Below, piece by piece: positions 33,251 through 45,154 of a stretch of DNA of 64,000 bases (positions within the stretch are counted from its first letter, which is position 1; the number at the start of each line of letters is the position of its first letter). This stretch comes from Xenopus tropicalis. Its lineage: Eukaryota > Chordata > Amphibia > Anura > Pipidae. The stretch lies in contig NC_030683.2 of assembly GCF_000004195.4 (NCBI RefSeq), forward strand, positions 69,473,764 to 69,537,763, read 5' to 3'. Below the pieces are notes generated by a model. It did no database searches. It saw only the letters and a list, made by a program, of their open reading frames with translations, and was not told the origin of the DNA. The position numbers and the translations under genes are program-made.

Positions 33251-34043
33251 TAAAGCTGCATCATTTTTGGTCATGTGATCTCTGAGGGAGCACACAGCCC
33301 ATCACTAAATTGTGGCTCAAGGCAAACAATGTAAAAGGGCAATATTTACTGATATATATATATTCCAGTTTAGCGAGATTCTTTAATAGGTCACTTAACA
33401 TAGGATAGATGAGGCGATTATTTTTAATGTGGATAATGTGGCGATTATTTTTTTGACCATATGTTTGCAAACTAATTAGACAGCAACAAAAACTGAAAAT
33501 AGAAAATTAGACCTTGCTGAATTGTTTTCCTCATTAAAAAAAATAGTATTTGAAATAATCATTGCAAACAAGTATACAGCATAATTAAACTCAAAAACTA
33601 TAGGTCTGATACCTCATATGTGTATTGGAGACCACTTGTGAGCAATAAAATTATTGCATATAAACTATAAATAATTATCTCAACTACAAAGCAGATAAAA
33701 GACTGCACACATATCTCCTAAATATAGAAGAGTGCATGCCTTGGAACAGATTCAGATATTAACAATTATGTCTCACAACAGCAGGGTACAGCATAGTCTC
33801 AAATAATGAGCTCAGCCATCCACCACTTCCACCTATTTATAAGCATACATTTGCATATTATTTGAAATAATATTGAGTGCCGACAGTTATATAATGGATT
33901 TGAAAGAAAGGTAAAGTACTTGAAGCATAGCCAGGAATGAATGTATTTTAGTTTTTGCTCTATTTTTGCAGTATTTTTTACCTCAAAGTTAAAGTTCTCC
34001 TAAAAACCGGCAAACCAATTTGTAAAATGTATATATATATATA
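33251..34043. other. unassigned
   Basis: AT-rich, nothing recognised. Confidence 0.5.
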
Positions 34044-34204
34044 GTAAGCACAAACAAACTGCACTCTCAGGACTTGTATGAAGCAAAAAAATGGTGTTTA
34101 ATTCAACGTTTCGGCTTATACTCAAGCCGTCTTCAGGACTGAATTAAACACCTTTTTTTGCTTCATACAAGTCCTGTGAGTGCGGTTTGTTTGTGCTTAC
34201 TAAT
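34044..34204. repeat. inverted repeat with GCCGAAACG hairpin core
   Basis: Arms agtaagcacaaacaaactgc (34044) and gcggtttgtttgtgcttact (34184-34203), nearly perfect over about 60 bp. The centre carries cgtttcggcttatactcaag, an inner stem (cggctt/aagccg). It directly abuts the 3' side of the Penelope fragment at 34210-34870. Confidence 0.9.
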
Positions 34205-34209
34205 TATGT

Positions 34210-34870
34210 TATGTTAACCATGCACCCAGGCAGTACCTGGAGTTCTCTGTGTGCACATGTCTCTAAATCGACGGCATTTGTGTAAAGGGCAGTCCAGATT
34301 CCAATTGTAAAATTGGGCAGTGTTTATATTATGACTCACCGGCATAAAATCAGATATAAATACCATCTACTTAGGTTTGGTCCATCTTAATGTTTCCTTT
34401 GATTGTCCAGACCTCGAGTTCCTAAAAGCTTTATCCATCTCATTGTTCAGGAATTCCAGAGAGTAGCCCCTTTCTAGGAACCAATCCCGCATTTCGTTAG
34501 CCTGCTGTATTGCATTTTCAAAATCTGTATTAATCCTGAACCTCAGAAATTGTGTATATGGAATGGACCTGACCTTACCTTACCAGGATGAAAACTATGG
34601 GCACGTAGAATCGTATTATGGTCCGTATTTTTCGAAATAACGTTGTACTAACCCCAGTAATAGTAAGAAAGATCCTAACATCAAGAAAATAAATCATATC
34701 CTTGTGGTAATGAACGATTGGACCCCAATCTGACCCCCTTGCCAAATAATTAAAATATCATTGATGTACCTATGATATAATAACAAATGTTCTGCATACC
34801 TAGGAAAGATGTATTCAGGTTCAAATGAGTCCATATACAAATTAGCGTATGACTGGGACCATCACTGTGC
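34210..34870 (-). pseudogene. second Penelope-like RT fragment with altered active site
   Basis: Minus strand reads QSYANLYMDSFEPEYIF, then YHRYINDILIIWQGG (motif C: the usual YIDD is YIND, so a catalytic Asp is Asn), a shifted frame YFLDVRIFLTITGVSTTLFRK (motif D area), then SIPYTQFLRFR, MRDWFLERGYSLEFL, and a decayed tail. Stops and frameshifts are frequent. No GIY-YIG domain follows; the hairpin at 34044-34204 does. It differs in sequence from the copy at 27-29 kb, so it represents another lineage or a far older copy. Confidence 0.88.
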
Positions 34871-34877
34871 CAGTCTT

Positions 34878-34945
34878 AAGGTGACCATACACGTAGCAAT
34901 ATCAATCTTTAGTGCGACCATCGGTCGCACAAAAGATTGTTCCCA
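34878..34945. repeat. fragment of AAGGTGGCCATAC repeat
   Basis: taaggtgaccatacacgtag followed by the small palindrome gcgaccatcggtcgc; related words occur at 25990 and 63929. Confidence 0.6.
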
Positions 34946-34984
34946 CCTTCCACTGACCTTCAGGGCTGAATTGTCAGATATGGA

Positions 34985-35157
34985 GGTAGAAACAATAGAA
35001 ATTGACTTGCATTTGGAGTGAGAAAAAAACCCATTGACTTTAATGCATTAGGAGTGAGAAAAAAAGTCACCTATAGACTTCAATGTGTTTCATGAATTTT
35101 TCAACAGTTTTGCAAATTTTTCAGGGAAGGGAAATGGGACAGATTCGCTCATAACTG
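34985..35157. repeat. hAT-MITE fragment (right end)
   Basis: cccattgactttaatgcatt repeats, then aatttttcaacagttttgca and acagattcgctcataactg: the right end of the tagtgatg family (compare 50580-50836). Confidence 0.75.
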
Positions 35158-35440
35158 ACTGCTGCATATCATCAGCTTGAAACATGGTGTACCAAGGAAA
35201 TCATTTCTTTACTGTATTATAGCCAAATTAAGCCTTTGTAGTTTACACCAATGTCACAGGGAGAGGTTTGGCAGTTTATGTTTTCCTGGATTTACTGTAG
35301 TGACCACATGCAGTGAAATTTTTTTTTTAAGGAAGAAAACCACAACTGCAGAAAAAAAATTGTGTGCATTTTTTTTAAACTTTTTCCCATGCATGTATTT
35401 TGTAATTTTCCCCCTCAGCCTTTAGAATTGATGAATCTGC
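35158..35440. other. unassigned
   Basis: Two short ORFs here have no motif. Confidence 0.5.
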
Positions 35441-35947
35441 CTCTTAGAATGAGGGCACATGAGACGGAGGCTCCGTCTGTGGGAAAAATGCAGGTGGAAA
35501 GAAGCCTATGCTCTCCCATTCCCTCATCTGTTCCTCCACACTGATGCATGAAGACACACTAAACAGATATTGGTGCAGAAATGCAAAACTATGCCTTTAC
35601 TCCTACCTCCCAACATTTGGAAGTGAAATTGCCCTTTAAGCTGCAAGTCTCAGTTCCCCCAAGAGACCCGTTTAGCTTATTAGTTACAAATGTATCTAAG
35701 TGCAGGAATTGCTTGTTAAGATTTCTGGGCTCTCAGCCAAAAGCTAATTTTTAATGAAGTTTGTATCTTTTTTGGGGTTCAGTGCAGGGGATCAAAGGGA
35801 AATGAGGGACTTTTCAGTAAGAATCCAGGACTGTGGGCTGAGCTGTTAAAAGAGGGACTGTCCCGCTACAATATGTCTACATATGTCGGGGGAAAATGCA
35901 GCCTAGAAGAAGCGGAGCCTGCACCTTGTGTGCCCTCAGCCTTAGGC
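35441..35947. repeat. MITE with GAGGGCACA inverted ends, probably composite
   Basis: Left cttagaatgagggcacatga ... gaggctccg and right cggagcctgcaccttgtgtg ... ccttagg are mutual complements. The middle holds a further unit running from cctacctcccaacatttgga to aaaagagggactgtcccgct, perhaps another element inserted. Confidence 0.75.
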
Positions 35948-35998
35948 TATAGTCACACCGCTCTCTTCCACAGCTCCATATAGCTGCACTGACAGGCA

Positions 35999-36200
35999 CA
36001 GGGCCGGATTTCTGATTGGGGTGCCCTGAGGCCGGCCCCTATAGGAGGAGAGGACGAGCTAAAGTTTCTGCTCATCCTCTACCCATTGCTTGATGAACGG
36101 GCAAGATTTTCCTGTGCGTCAGGGCGGAATGCCGCCCCTAAGTTCCTGCCACCCTAGGCCCGGGCCTTTGTGGCCTTGCCACAAATCTGGGCCTGGACAA
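35999..36200. repeat. GC-rich inverted repeat
   Basis: Left end cagggccggatttctg and right end acaaatctgggcctgg are imperfect complements; the interior is rich in ggcccgggcc-like words. Confidence 0.65.
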
Positions 36201-39200
36201 GCACAGCTTCAGCCTAAGTGCAGCAACATGGAAAATGGCCCAAAAATGTTTTGCATTTTTCAGGCCAACACAACCCTGAAACTGTGGCCCTAACTGGTAA
36301 ATGACCCTTGGTATAATCAGTTTTCCCCTTTCATTAGCCAATAAGACCTAGTATGTACTCCTTTTATAGACCCCTATCTGCAATTCCGCTCCTTTTAGCT
36401 TTCAGAACCTTCTAGAGGTAATTTCCTACATAAAAGCACGATCTATCAGGCAAAATGGACCAGCTATAATTGTATATATTATACATTTCTATAATATTGC
36501 TATATATTGATATATTATGCATACATTGTTGGGTTCTCTGAGAATATTTTGCTCTAACAAAAATGTTTTTTGCCTTTTTAAGGAGTACAACCCCATATCT
36601 TTAATTTGCTTCCAGCCTGCCCTGATATACTGTTTCTATAGGGGAGAGTTACACCACATTTTATCAGTTGACAAGTTAGTGGAGGCTTAGCTCCTTCCTG
36701 CTTCCACTGAGATCCAGCTATTAAGTCCTAATGGGTAGGAGCAATAATTTAGAATTAAGGAGGGTCAAAAGTAGCTTAAGGGTGAACACAAACGTCACTG
36801 TGACTAATAGCGTCTTGTTCCGCACTGCAAATTTTACATGTGGCTTGTGTGTTCACAACTTGCATGTTCACATATGGAATGTGTTTTAAAAATTCTTGAT
36901 GACTAATTGCCCCATCTGTCTTTACCCTAAGAGCAGTAAGGGCATATAAAAATATTTAGGATTATTGTGGCCATTCTGGTAGTGACAACAAATAGGCAAT
37001 CTCTCTTAAGCCTTTAAGAATTACAGTTCTGCAGATAAACTAATAAAAATGTGTAGGTAACAGACTATCTGGCTCCTGAAGCATATGTAGCTGCTTTTCT
37101 TACTTACTTAATTGTCCTAGCTGATCACTTGTGATTCAACAGCACTATTCCAGTTTATAACTTGCAGGGGAATATCAGAATACTGCCCTGTGTGGCAGTA
37201 GCCTTAGACTTTGAAATGCTGTTTGGGTTTGGGGGTGGTATTACACTGGTATTTACTGCAATGTACTATTTTCCAGTTGTGGCTCTCACTGATATGCCCC
37301 CAACTTTATCGCAGCCAGCTATCATTCAACTGACCCCAATCATCCCACCAAGGTCAACAACAATTCCAACCACAATCCTGCCCTCTTATGTCACCACAAC
37401 TTTTTTATTTTGTAAAGGTAACAACTTTATCAGATTACTATGGCTTTAATCAGTCTTGTGCAGTTAATGAAATTAAAGGAACAATCAATTGCTGTGTTGA
37501 AGAAGAGTTCTAAATTATTTCGTTTTATCATTTTTTTATTGGTTTTGTTAGTAGTTTTTATATAGAGACAGCAAGTTACATGGTGCTTTAAATAACAAAC
37601 ATGGGTCTTACATTAATTTACTAAACAAGGGTTATGAACATTATTTTTGTAAAACTAGAAATAAAGGACTGTGTCAAATAATATATAGTAATAATTAGTA
37701 TATTTTTCTGAGTTTGCGGGAAAAATCTATTTTTATTAGATCAAGGTGTAAATCTATTTTTACTTGTCTGACATATATTATATTCCTGTGACAGGCTAAA
37801 GGTCAAATTAAATATTATTATAGTACACATTGAATCAGAGTCCATTTGGTCACAAAATGTCTGACAAAAAATATATACTGCTGGTGTGTTGTAACAGTGC
37901 TGCCAGAAATTATAATTTAAAAGGTAGAGTTCTTGTTGATGTTAAGAACTCTAGAGAAGTTACTGGTAAATACATTTACTTTTCACCTTAAGGGCATTTC
38001 TAATTATGTTCCCATGTGGTTGTTTTTCAGGTCATTCCACTGCATTGGAATACAGGAATTAAATGACCCCAATCTTCCCTATGAGGACTGTATCCACAGG
38101 GGTGCACTAAAACACCAAACATGCATTTGATTATCATTCTACTCTCACAGGTAAATGAATAAAAGATAGACACCTTGACGTTTTCCACTGGGACTAAGAC
38201 AGATGCTGCTTCTCTGCCAGTAACTACCAGAGATAGTAGACTAAAGTGCATCTCTTAGAGCTCATTTAAAAAACCATTTCCATCCATGTTCTGACTGCAC
38301 TCTGTGCCCCAATAGAGATCAAGTTCTATAGACCACATGACAGTGCTATAGGTCATAGGGCAGGTGGTAAGTATAGGACTGTTGCAGCTTGCTTCCACTG
38401 CCACTCTTTAGTGCAAGTTAGTAGAGGTGTAGGGGTGACACCTTGCGATTGCCCTCTTGTCCCTTATTAATAAAGAGCTGCCACACACAGAAAATGAATT
38501 ATTCTCTGGACAAGTGTAGGCCAATGTGCTCCATTTTGGAGCTTAGAGACCTGCAGCAATAGCTTATTGCACCTGTTTTTTAAACTTTGCATCCTGCCCT
38601 GCATGTCATATATGAATACAATTGTGAGTAAAGCAGGTTTCTAACTTGTGAAATGTGATTTTGGTTTCCTGTGGCCAACACTTCATGGATGTAGAGAGAG
38701 GGGAAAAATCTGTTAATTATTACTCACCTGAACACACTGCATGCTGCAAGATGGTTTACTGCTATGAAAAGCTTTATCCCCCACAATGGATAAGGAAAAT
38801 TATGTTAATAAAACAACATCTGTTTAAAACTAAATGGCCTTATTGTGTTTTTGTCAGGTTTTATTCAATATACAACACAAGCCTTCTTGTAACAGAAAGT
38901 GGAGGATCTTGGTGTCAATTTTAAATTAATAATGACCACACCCACGTTCTGCCCCTTTAGTAAGCAACACTTTATACAAAGATGGAGCAACTCTTTGCAC
39001 TGAATTCTGGGAGCATGAACATCAGAGCAGACACAACATGAGAGTTGCATTGCGGGCAAAAAAGACACCGAGTCTGTTTTTGCACTGCACATCTTGTCCA
39101 CCACAGAAAGTAAACTTTTGTTTAATTAAATTCCTTTAACTTCATTATATTTCATAGTTACATGTTTTTCTGAAGTTGTTTTGAAGCAAAAGTCTATTTT

Positions 39201-39813
39201 TCCATGTCTATTTGCATGGTTCTATAGGTGTTCCTCGTTGTTTGCTTGTTTGCATTACTCACGACAGAGAGAAAAGACATCTCTGGCTACATAATACTTC
39301 TGCACAAACATAAAACAAAGTCAGGTGTGCATAGCTCATCTTATTATATCCAACCACAAAAAGCCAAGATTAGTAACCAGAGCAGGTGTCTCCTTGGCTT
39401 GTACTGTATTCTCTCCAGCTGCTTGCTTTTATATTCATGTTTTACTTTTTCATCAAAGCCCATGGAATTTCAAAATGATTATAATAAACAATAAACAATT
39501 ATAAACAATGTTACCAGTCTACTTATTAAATTATTCAGAAACTATGCACCTTCATTTCATTTCTGAATTTTGAAAAGCCTTTAGGACTGCTCAGTCAGCT
39601 TTAGGCACAGTGTGAGGTTCTTTTCCACACAATGACAATAAGTGAGGAACAGCATAACTAAAATTACATGACATTTGATACAGTGAAAACACCATGCACT
39701 GCAACTTCAGTGTGAATTACCTGTGCAGATGCAAATTAATGTTGTCTTTGCTAAATCACATGGAAGTTGTTATGCAACAGTTTTGTTGCTGACTTTTCTG
39801 CAAATGACATATA
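36201..39813. other. long stretch without recognised gene or repeat
   Basis: Mostly unique AT-rich DNA. A ttttaaggagtacaacccc word at about 36576 resembles a T2 end, without a partner. ORFs up to 95 residues lack motifs. Confidence 0.5.
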
Positions 39814-40382
39814 GGGGCCGATTCAAGGTCGATAACACTTATCGCATGCTTTTTTGCGTTAAAAAGCATGCGATAATTAAGTCCCGATTCATCAGTCTTT
39901 TCGCATGTGTTAAGATGCATATCGCATGCGCAAAAAAACGCACTATCGCAATTAAATGCGCTAAATATCGCATTTGTCTGTGCAAATATTAACACCTACT
40001 TGGGGTAGGCGGTACTTAAAGAAAATTGTGTTTCGTGAGCTTTTGGCAACACAACATGGACTTTGCAGTGGGATGTTTTCAAGTATGCGTTGGCCCTAGA
40101 GTGATGCATCCTCCAGTTTTCAGGGAAATGGTCATTTTCAGTACAGTAGTCTTCCAAAAGTAATGGTTACGTGCGTAAAATCAGGCGCTAATATAGCACT
40201 CTGCGTGAAATAACGCAAAAAAAATGCTCATCGCGAGTTAAATAACGCAAAGAACATTGCGTCTTAATTATGACGCCTGTGCTTTTAGTGACTCAAGCGT
40301 TAAGTCACAAAAAATAAGAAGCGATCAAATTTTTAACGCATGCTATAAATAGCGCTCATTTTTTCGACCATTAGTGTCAATA
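39814..40382 (+). mobile_element. non-autonomous Harbinger derivative
   Basis: Left end ggggccgattcaaggtcgat with gcgataac/gcgttaaa subterminal words; the right side ends cgctcattttttcgaccatt. At 40056 an atggactttgcagtgggatg segment aligns with the transposase start of the Harbinger at 1031 (atggagtttgctatgggctt). So this is an internally deleted relative that kept the gene start but little else. Confidence 0.82.
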
Positions 40383-40510
40383 ATAGAATTAGTGTACACT
40401 ACTATTTACTAGCTGTACATGCCAGGTGCAACATGAAGCAACTCATTCCTTATTGCAACCCCCCAGAAAAACACAGAAAGCTTTATTACAACTTAAGTGA
40501 TATGTGAACA
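40383..40510. other. unassigned
   Basis: Short gap, nothing recognised. Confidence 0.5.
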
Positions 40511-40572
40511 CAAAATTAAAATAAATAAATATAACTTTACACAAAATTAAAATAAATAAATATAACTTTACA
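40511..40572. repeat. 31-bp tandem duplication
   Basis: Two identical copies of a 31-bp unit starting caaaattaaaataaataaat at 40511 and 40542; a recent, perfect duplication. Confidence 0.95.
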
Positions 40573-40589
40573 TTAGAAATTTGCAACAT

Positions 40590-40820
40590 AAGGGTTGCCA
40601 TCTGTTCCGTTTTCCAAAAAAGGAAAACCGGGCAGGACTCACTAACACTGACATGACGATCGCCCAATCGCTGATCACTGCGTCATAGCCCCATCCCCAT
40701 GATGCCACAGCCCTGCCTCTTCCCCGCAGCATCACAATCCTGTCTTTTCTCCCTTTTCTCCCGTCACACCCCCATGAATTCCCCCCCCAGCTAAGAAAGC
40801 CGGCACAGGTGGCAACCCTA
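40590..40820. repeat. inverted-end repeat (AGGGTTGCCA)
   Basis: Left agggttgccatctgttccg, right cacaggtggcaaccct. A further right-end word, aaaggtggcaaccct, sits at 41085-41100, so two copies or a nested pair may be present. Confidence 0.75.
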
Positions 40821-41217
40821 GGGTAAACAGCCAGTCATAATAACACACCCAAACAAGTACCTGCAGTGCGAACCACCTTCAGCAGCTGCCTCAGATGGGC
40901 ACATATTACTAGGCAATCTAACTCCACCCATCTCCTAGGATTCACCCTGTATGCCTGGTTTTACAAATAGGAAATGTGAACAGGACTCTGTAGTGAATGA
41001 TGTGGTATCACCCACCCGCCCTTGATATCACTTGCCCCGACCCTGACATCACTGGTCTGCCTGCTGCTTAGATTTAACTGCTGTGAAAGGTGGCAACCCT
41101 AACCAACACTCAGAGAATTCCAATAAAATAGTTACCACTGGCTTGCAGCCAAATTGCCACCCAACTTTTGCAGGCACTCCTCCAGGAAGCTATGATGAAA
41201 AATAATTGCCTAAATCA
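40821..41217. other. unassigned with repeat terminus at 41085-41100
   Basis: See the adjacent AGGGTTGCCA repeat. Confidence 0.45.
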
Positions 41218-41485
41218 GTGATCCTCAACCAAAGGCTTGTCCACAACATGTTGCTCACCAACGCCATGGATGTTGCTCCCAGAGGCCTTAAAGTATTTTT
41301 CATTTTTGAATTTCTGACTAGCAAGTAGCAAGTGCTACCAGAGTCTCCTATAGTCTGCCAGTCTACATTGGGCTACCAAATAACCAATCACAGCCCTTAT
41401 TGGGCACCCCCTATGAACCCTTTTATGCTTGCGTGTTTCCCAACTTTTTAATATTTAAGTGTTGCTCACAGGTAAAAAGCTTGGG
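41218..41485 (-). mobile_element. hAT-like element (family C) with 8-bp or longer target duplication
   Basis: gtgatcctcaacc begins the element; the other end is aaaaagcttggg. cctaaatca occurs on both flanks (41209-41217 and 41486-41494). An 8-bp duplication fits hAT. It is the inverted counterpart of 7522-7828. Confidence 0.85.
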
Positions 41486-42740
41486 CCTAAATCAAAGGTT
41501 TAGAAAGTGAAAAAGAAACAAGTAACAAAAAAAACAGAGATGGTGGGTGGCATTCTACTAGTCCTGTTACCTGCTAGGGAGAGGCAGAGCCCCCTACTGT
41601 GAAGTAACTACCTGGCTGTCCTGCTCTCTTCACCTCCCCCACCATCTGCAAACCTGTCCATTCAGCTGCTAGCTGTCTTACTCCCCTGGATGCAGGGCTA
41701 CAACACCCCCTTATGTTAAGAGAACATTGGAAGAAGCATCTCCTCAAGACATCTGTCACTTCCAGGACTTTAATGCAATTAATCAGAACAAGATAAAATT
41801 ATGAATTAGTGCTAGGTGCATATTTTGGGGAGTGTGTATATGCAAATTGTCATTTATTCTATTAAAGAAATTGTCATGTAAGCATGTGTACAGTAGCACT
41901 CGGTTTTCCACTTTTTTGTAAATGAGCCTTTACAACATTTTTGTTGTACCTGCATTTAAGAGTTTGGCACACAGAACAGTGTGGGGGGGAAATTAATGAG
42001 CTGCTTGCGGTCTGACCAGGGCAATGTAAAAACAGAGAGAGATTGAGAGAGATGGAAAGATTGATATAGATAGAATCAAAGTGCAGCACATTACTTTCAT
42101 ACATTTTCAGCAGACTCAAGCCACTCATCATCATCACAAATATTTAAGAGGTTTCTTCTCTAGAATAAGCCGGCACCACCTGTTCTGCAATTAGCGGCAG
42201 TTTCCTCTGGCAGCAAAATATTTCACATTTCATTGATCACAGAATACATTATAAACCTATTTTAACAAGTAAGAGTAAATACATTGAGTGTTTAATTATT
42301 CATCACACCTGGATGTTACTCAGATTCACAGAACATTGAAGATTCACTATCAATCAAAATCCAAGTGAAGTACTGTAGTAATTGTTTTCACCTGGTTTAT
42401 TTATTTATTTTGTATTGTGCTTATTTAGATATATACTTATTTCTAAAATATCTGTTTTAAATGACTGTGATTGTTAAATAAGAATTTGCAGGGTGACCTG
42501 GGATATATTTCTGTAATATCTATATGCACTTTTGCCCGGATTTAACCCCCCCGTTATTTAAATTACTTAGTGCATGTTAAATATATGGGTAAATCAGGTG
42601 ATTTTCATGAAATGAGAAGGTTACCTGATGTGCAGGATCAGTCTTCTGATTCGGTGAGTACTTTCTAATGGATTTTAGGAAGTCAAAGATCTGCCTACAA
42701 CCACAGTACATCAACCAAACATAGTGTGGGAAATGTTATT
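41486..42740. other. unassigned; possible conserved non-coding DNA at 42140-42320
   Basis: 42140-42320 contains gcaattagcggcagtttcct and taattattcatcacacctgg, repeat-free and motif-dense to the eye only. Confidence 0.3.
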
Positions 42741-43010
42741 TTAAAGGAAAACTCCTGAACTTTGCCGGTCTCTATGAAAATATATCACATAAAACAGCCC
42801 ATATGTAAAACTCTGCTTCATCTAAACAAAGCATTAAAAAAACTTTTTCAGTAGTATGTGCCTAAATTTCCTGAAAGTTGCCATTTTAAGTACTAAGTGC
42901 TGCCCCCTATGCTTATAAGATTTATTGGACACGCCAAACGCTTACATTTGTCAGCCAATGAAAAGACAGAGCTCTGTCCTTTACTCCCACACTTCTTCCT
43001 TCAATATCTA
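42741..43010. mobile_element. T2-type MITE, right end missing
   Basis: TTAA plus ttaaaggaaaactcctgaac, homologous in its interior to 33051-33250 (aaaactctgcttcatctaaa). Confidence 0.8.
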
Positions 43011-43043
43011 GTATAAATAAATCTAAAGCAACTTGACTTGTTA

Positions 43044-43340
43044 GGTAATCATTGAAGACGTTTCACTACTCATCCGAGCAGTTCTTCTTTAGTTGAGCCA
43101 TTCGCTCTCCAAGCGAATGGCTCAGCATAGGAGGGCTTACTCTAAGGGCCAGGACTCTGCTGTATTTCTACACCTAAAAGACAAGGAACACTCCTTTGAT
43201 AATAGCAACGTCCAACTTTTGGACAAAGAAGACCGCTGGTTTGAAAGAGGTGTAAAAGAGGCTATTCATATTAAAGTGGATAAACTGTTTAGGGGGCCTT
43301 CAACACCATCTGTCTGCTACATACAATGCTGTTCTACTTA
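43044..43340 (+). pseudogene. third Penelope-like fragment: GIY-YIG C-terminal part after a hairpin
   Basis: ttgaagacgtttcactactc followed by atccgagcagttcttcttta is a terminal hairpin-type sequence of Penelope elements. Immediately after, the frame reads LSKRMAQHRRAYSKGQDSAV, FLHLKDKEHSFDNSN, LDKEDRWFERGVKEAIHIKV: the C-terminal half of a GIY-YIG endonuclease with its conserved RWFERGVKEAI segment and catalytic Glu region. The YIG core lies upstream in intact relatives and is missing here, replaced by the terminal sequence. A different subfamily from the 27-kb copy. Ends near 43330, where a MITE begins. Confidence 0.85.
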
Positions 43341-43642
43341 TCCACAAACGCTCCAATCGTTCGAACGGTCCAATCGTATTTTCCACAACTTTTTTTACGC
43401 TTGCGTGACTTTTTCTGCAATTTTGCGCCTTTTTCATATTTTTAGCGCAAAAATATCGTATCGGTTTTGCCACTATTTACAATCGTTCAGTACAAAAATT
43501 TTGTGACTTTCAGATCGCCAATGTGATATTATTGTGACTAATACGATTTTTCCGTAAGCATTTTCGTGATATTTGCGATCTTCAGAAATGTTCGTTTCCA
43601 ATCCAAATTTTTCCCATTCGGGATTCGATAAATCTGCCCCTT
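43341..43642 (+). repeat. MITE family A copy
   Basis: Starts near caatcgttcgaacggtccaa and ends gggattcgataaatctgcccc; matches 1-430 and the complement of 8576-8784. Confidence 0.85.
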
Positions 43643-43867
43643 AGTGTTTTTCTTGTTTTTTACACTTAACAAACAATTTGTGTTTTTGAGTAATTGTTTA
43701 AATACACAATTTTTAGTGTTAAACAGTAGATAAATACAAATATGAATAAATCTGGCCCTAAATTCTTACACTAAGGGACAGATTTCTAAATCTTTCAATT
43801 CCAGTTTTTACAATGATTCAAGTTTTTTGCACTAAAAAACTCATAAATATGCATTAGAATTTCTGAA
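43643..43867. other. unassigned, MITE-like words
   Basis: Contains aataaatctggccct and a weak palindrome near 43670-43720; no element could be delimited. Confidence 0.4.
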
Positions 43868-44020
43868 TAGCGATGAGTGAACTTTTTTGCCATGTTTTAC
43901 TGTGAAAAAACACCCATGGCAAGAATGCCAAAAGCCCATTGACTTCAATGTGCTAAGCAAATCTTCACCATCTTGCAAATGTTTCAGCAAAATTAAATGC
44001 GAGAGATCCACTTATGACTA
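43868..44020. mobile_element. hAT-type MITE
   Basis: Ends tagcgatgagtgaac and complement of tagtcataagtgg. Flanking octamers tttctgaa and tttctaga agree at 6 of 8 bases. Same family as 19950-20099. Confidence 0.8.
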
Positions 44021-45066
44021 TTTCTAGAACTCGAATGGTTGAGATTTATTAACTGTGAAAACCGAGTTGATTTCTTGTGGAAGTTGTCCTAGCAAAATTC
44101 ATGCAATCTTTTCAATTTGATTCACAAATTTTAATTTGGATAAATAGGCCTCTAAGAGCCATTTGTAAACCTAATTGCACTCCCATACAATAAGCCCAAC
44201 AGTGTGCACTGTCACACTTTTGGGGCTATGCTACAATTTGAAATGAAGGATTACAGCAATGTTAAAATAATTCAAGCCGTTGCTGGTCTGGTAAAACCAA
44301 TGTACTGTGATTTGTGCAACATAATGTAACATAACATCTGCTGTTATTTTCACACAGCTTCCATAGCCAGCACTGGAGCTGTGTATGTTTTCAGAGGTGA
44401 AATGCACAGCATGCAAAATGCTTGAAATTGCTTATGTGCCATTGTCCTAAGGCAGACTTCGAACAGTAAAAATGAATCAGGTCTGGACCTAACAGCAAAA
44501 AATAATTTTTATACATTAGTGGGAGCACAATGCAGTAATTCATACAGGGAAAAAAAAAGTTATTGCTCTCCTCTTTGTCTTTCTTGCAGTGCAATGTGGG
44601 GATCTGTATAAATTAATACTACTTACTGTATAGTAAATCTCAACCCATTAATTGCTACTTGTTGAACCATTTGCTTGTTTATTTTGGCCTAGGGGTGTGG
44701 TTTATTAAGTGCAGCTGTTAAACCAAATGTTTCTTACAATGACATGTGGACAGTTATTAATACCTGCCAGGATTGTTTAGCAAAGTTGTTATTTAATATT
44801 AATAAGATTATGTTTGTTTATATCTCTATAACAAAATATTCAGTGCAAGCCCAAATTAGCTATGCTAGCAATTGCCTGGACTAATTCACAGAAAGTGAAC
44901 ATCTGTAAACTGGTAAAAGAAATCCTGAACCTGAAAACCTCTCTCTCTCTGAAAGTATCTCTTCCAGTACTGTTGATTCCACTTCTGCAACGTTGTAGAA
45001 AGAAGAAAACATTCTTCCTGACTCTAACCCCCATATGTAATAAAGTATACTACGTTTGTGCAGTAG
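44021..45066. other. unassigned; degenerate MITE at 44026-44155
   Basis: 44026-44155 ends ggataaataggcctctaa and has aactcg-type words like 56870-57240. Otherwise nothing. Confidence 0.4.
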
Positions 45067-45154
45067 CAGTAACCCATAACAACCAATAACATAGTTGCTT
45101 TTAAAAAGATGACTAGTAAATGCTACCTGCTGATTGGTTGCTATGGGTTACTGT
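45067..45154. repeat. short inverted repeat
   Basis: cagtaacccataacaaccaa pairs with ttggttgctatgggttactg across about 45 bp. A decayed half (tgattagtaaatgctatctg) follows the T2 at 12480. Confidence 0.88.
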
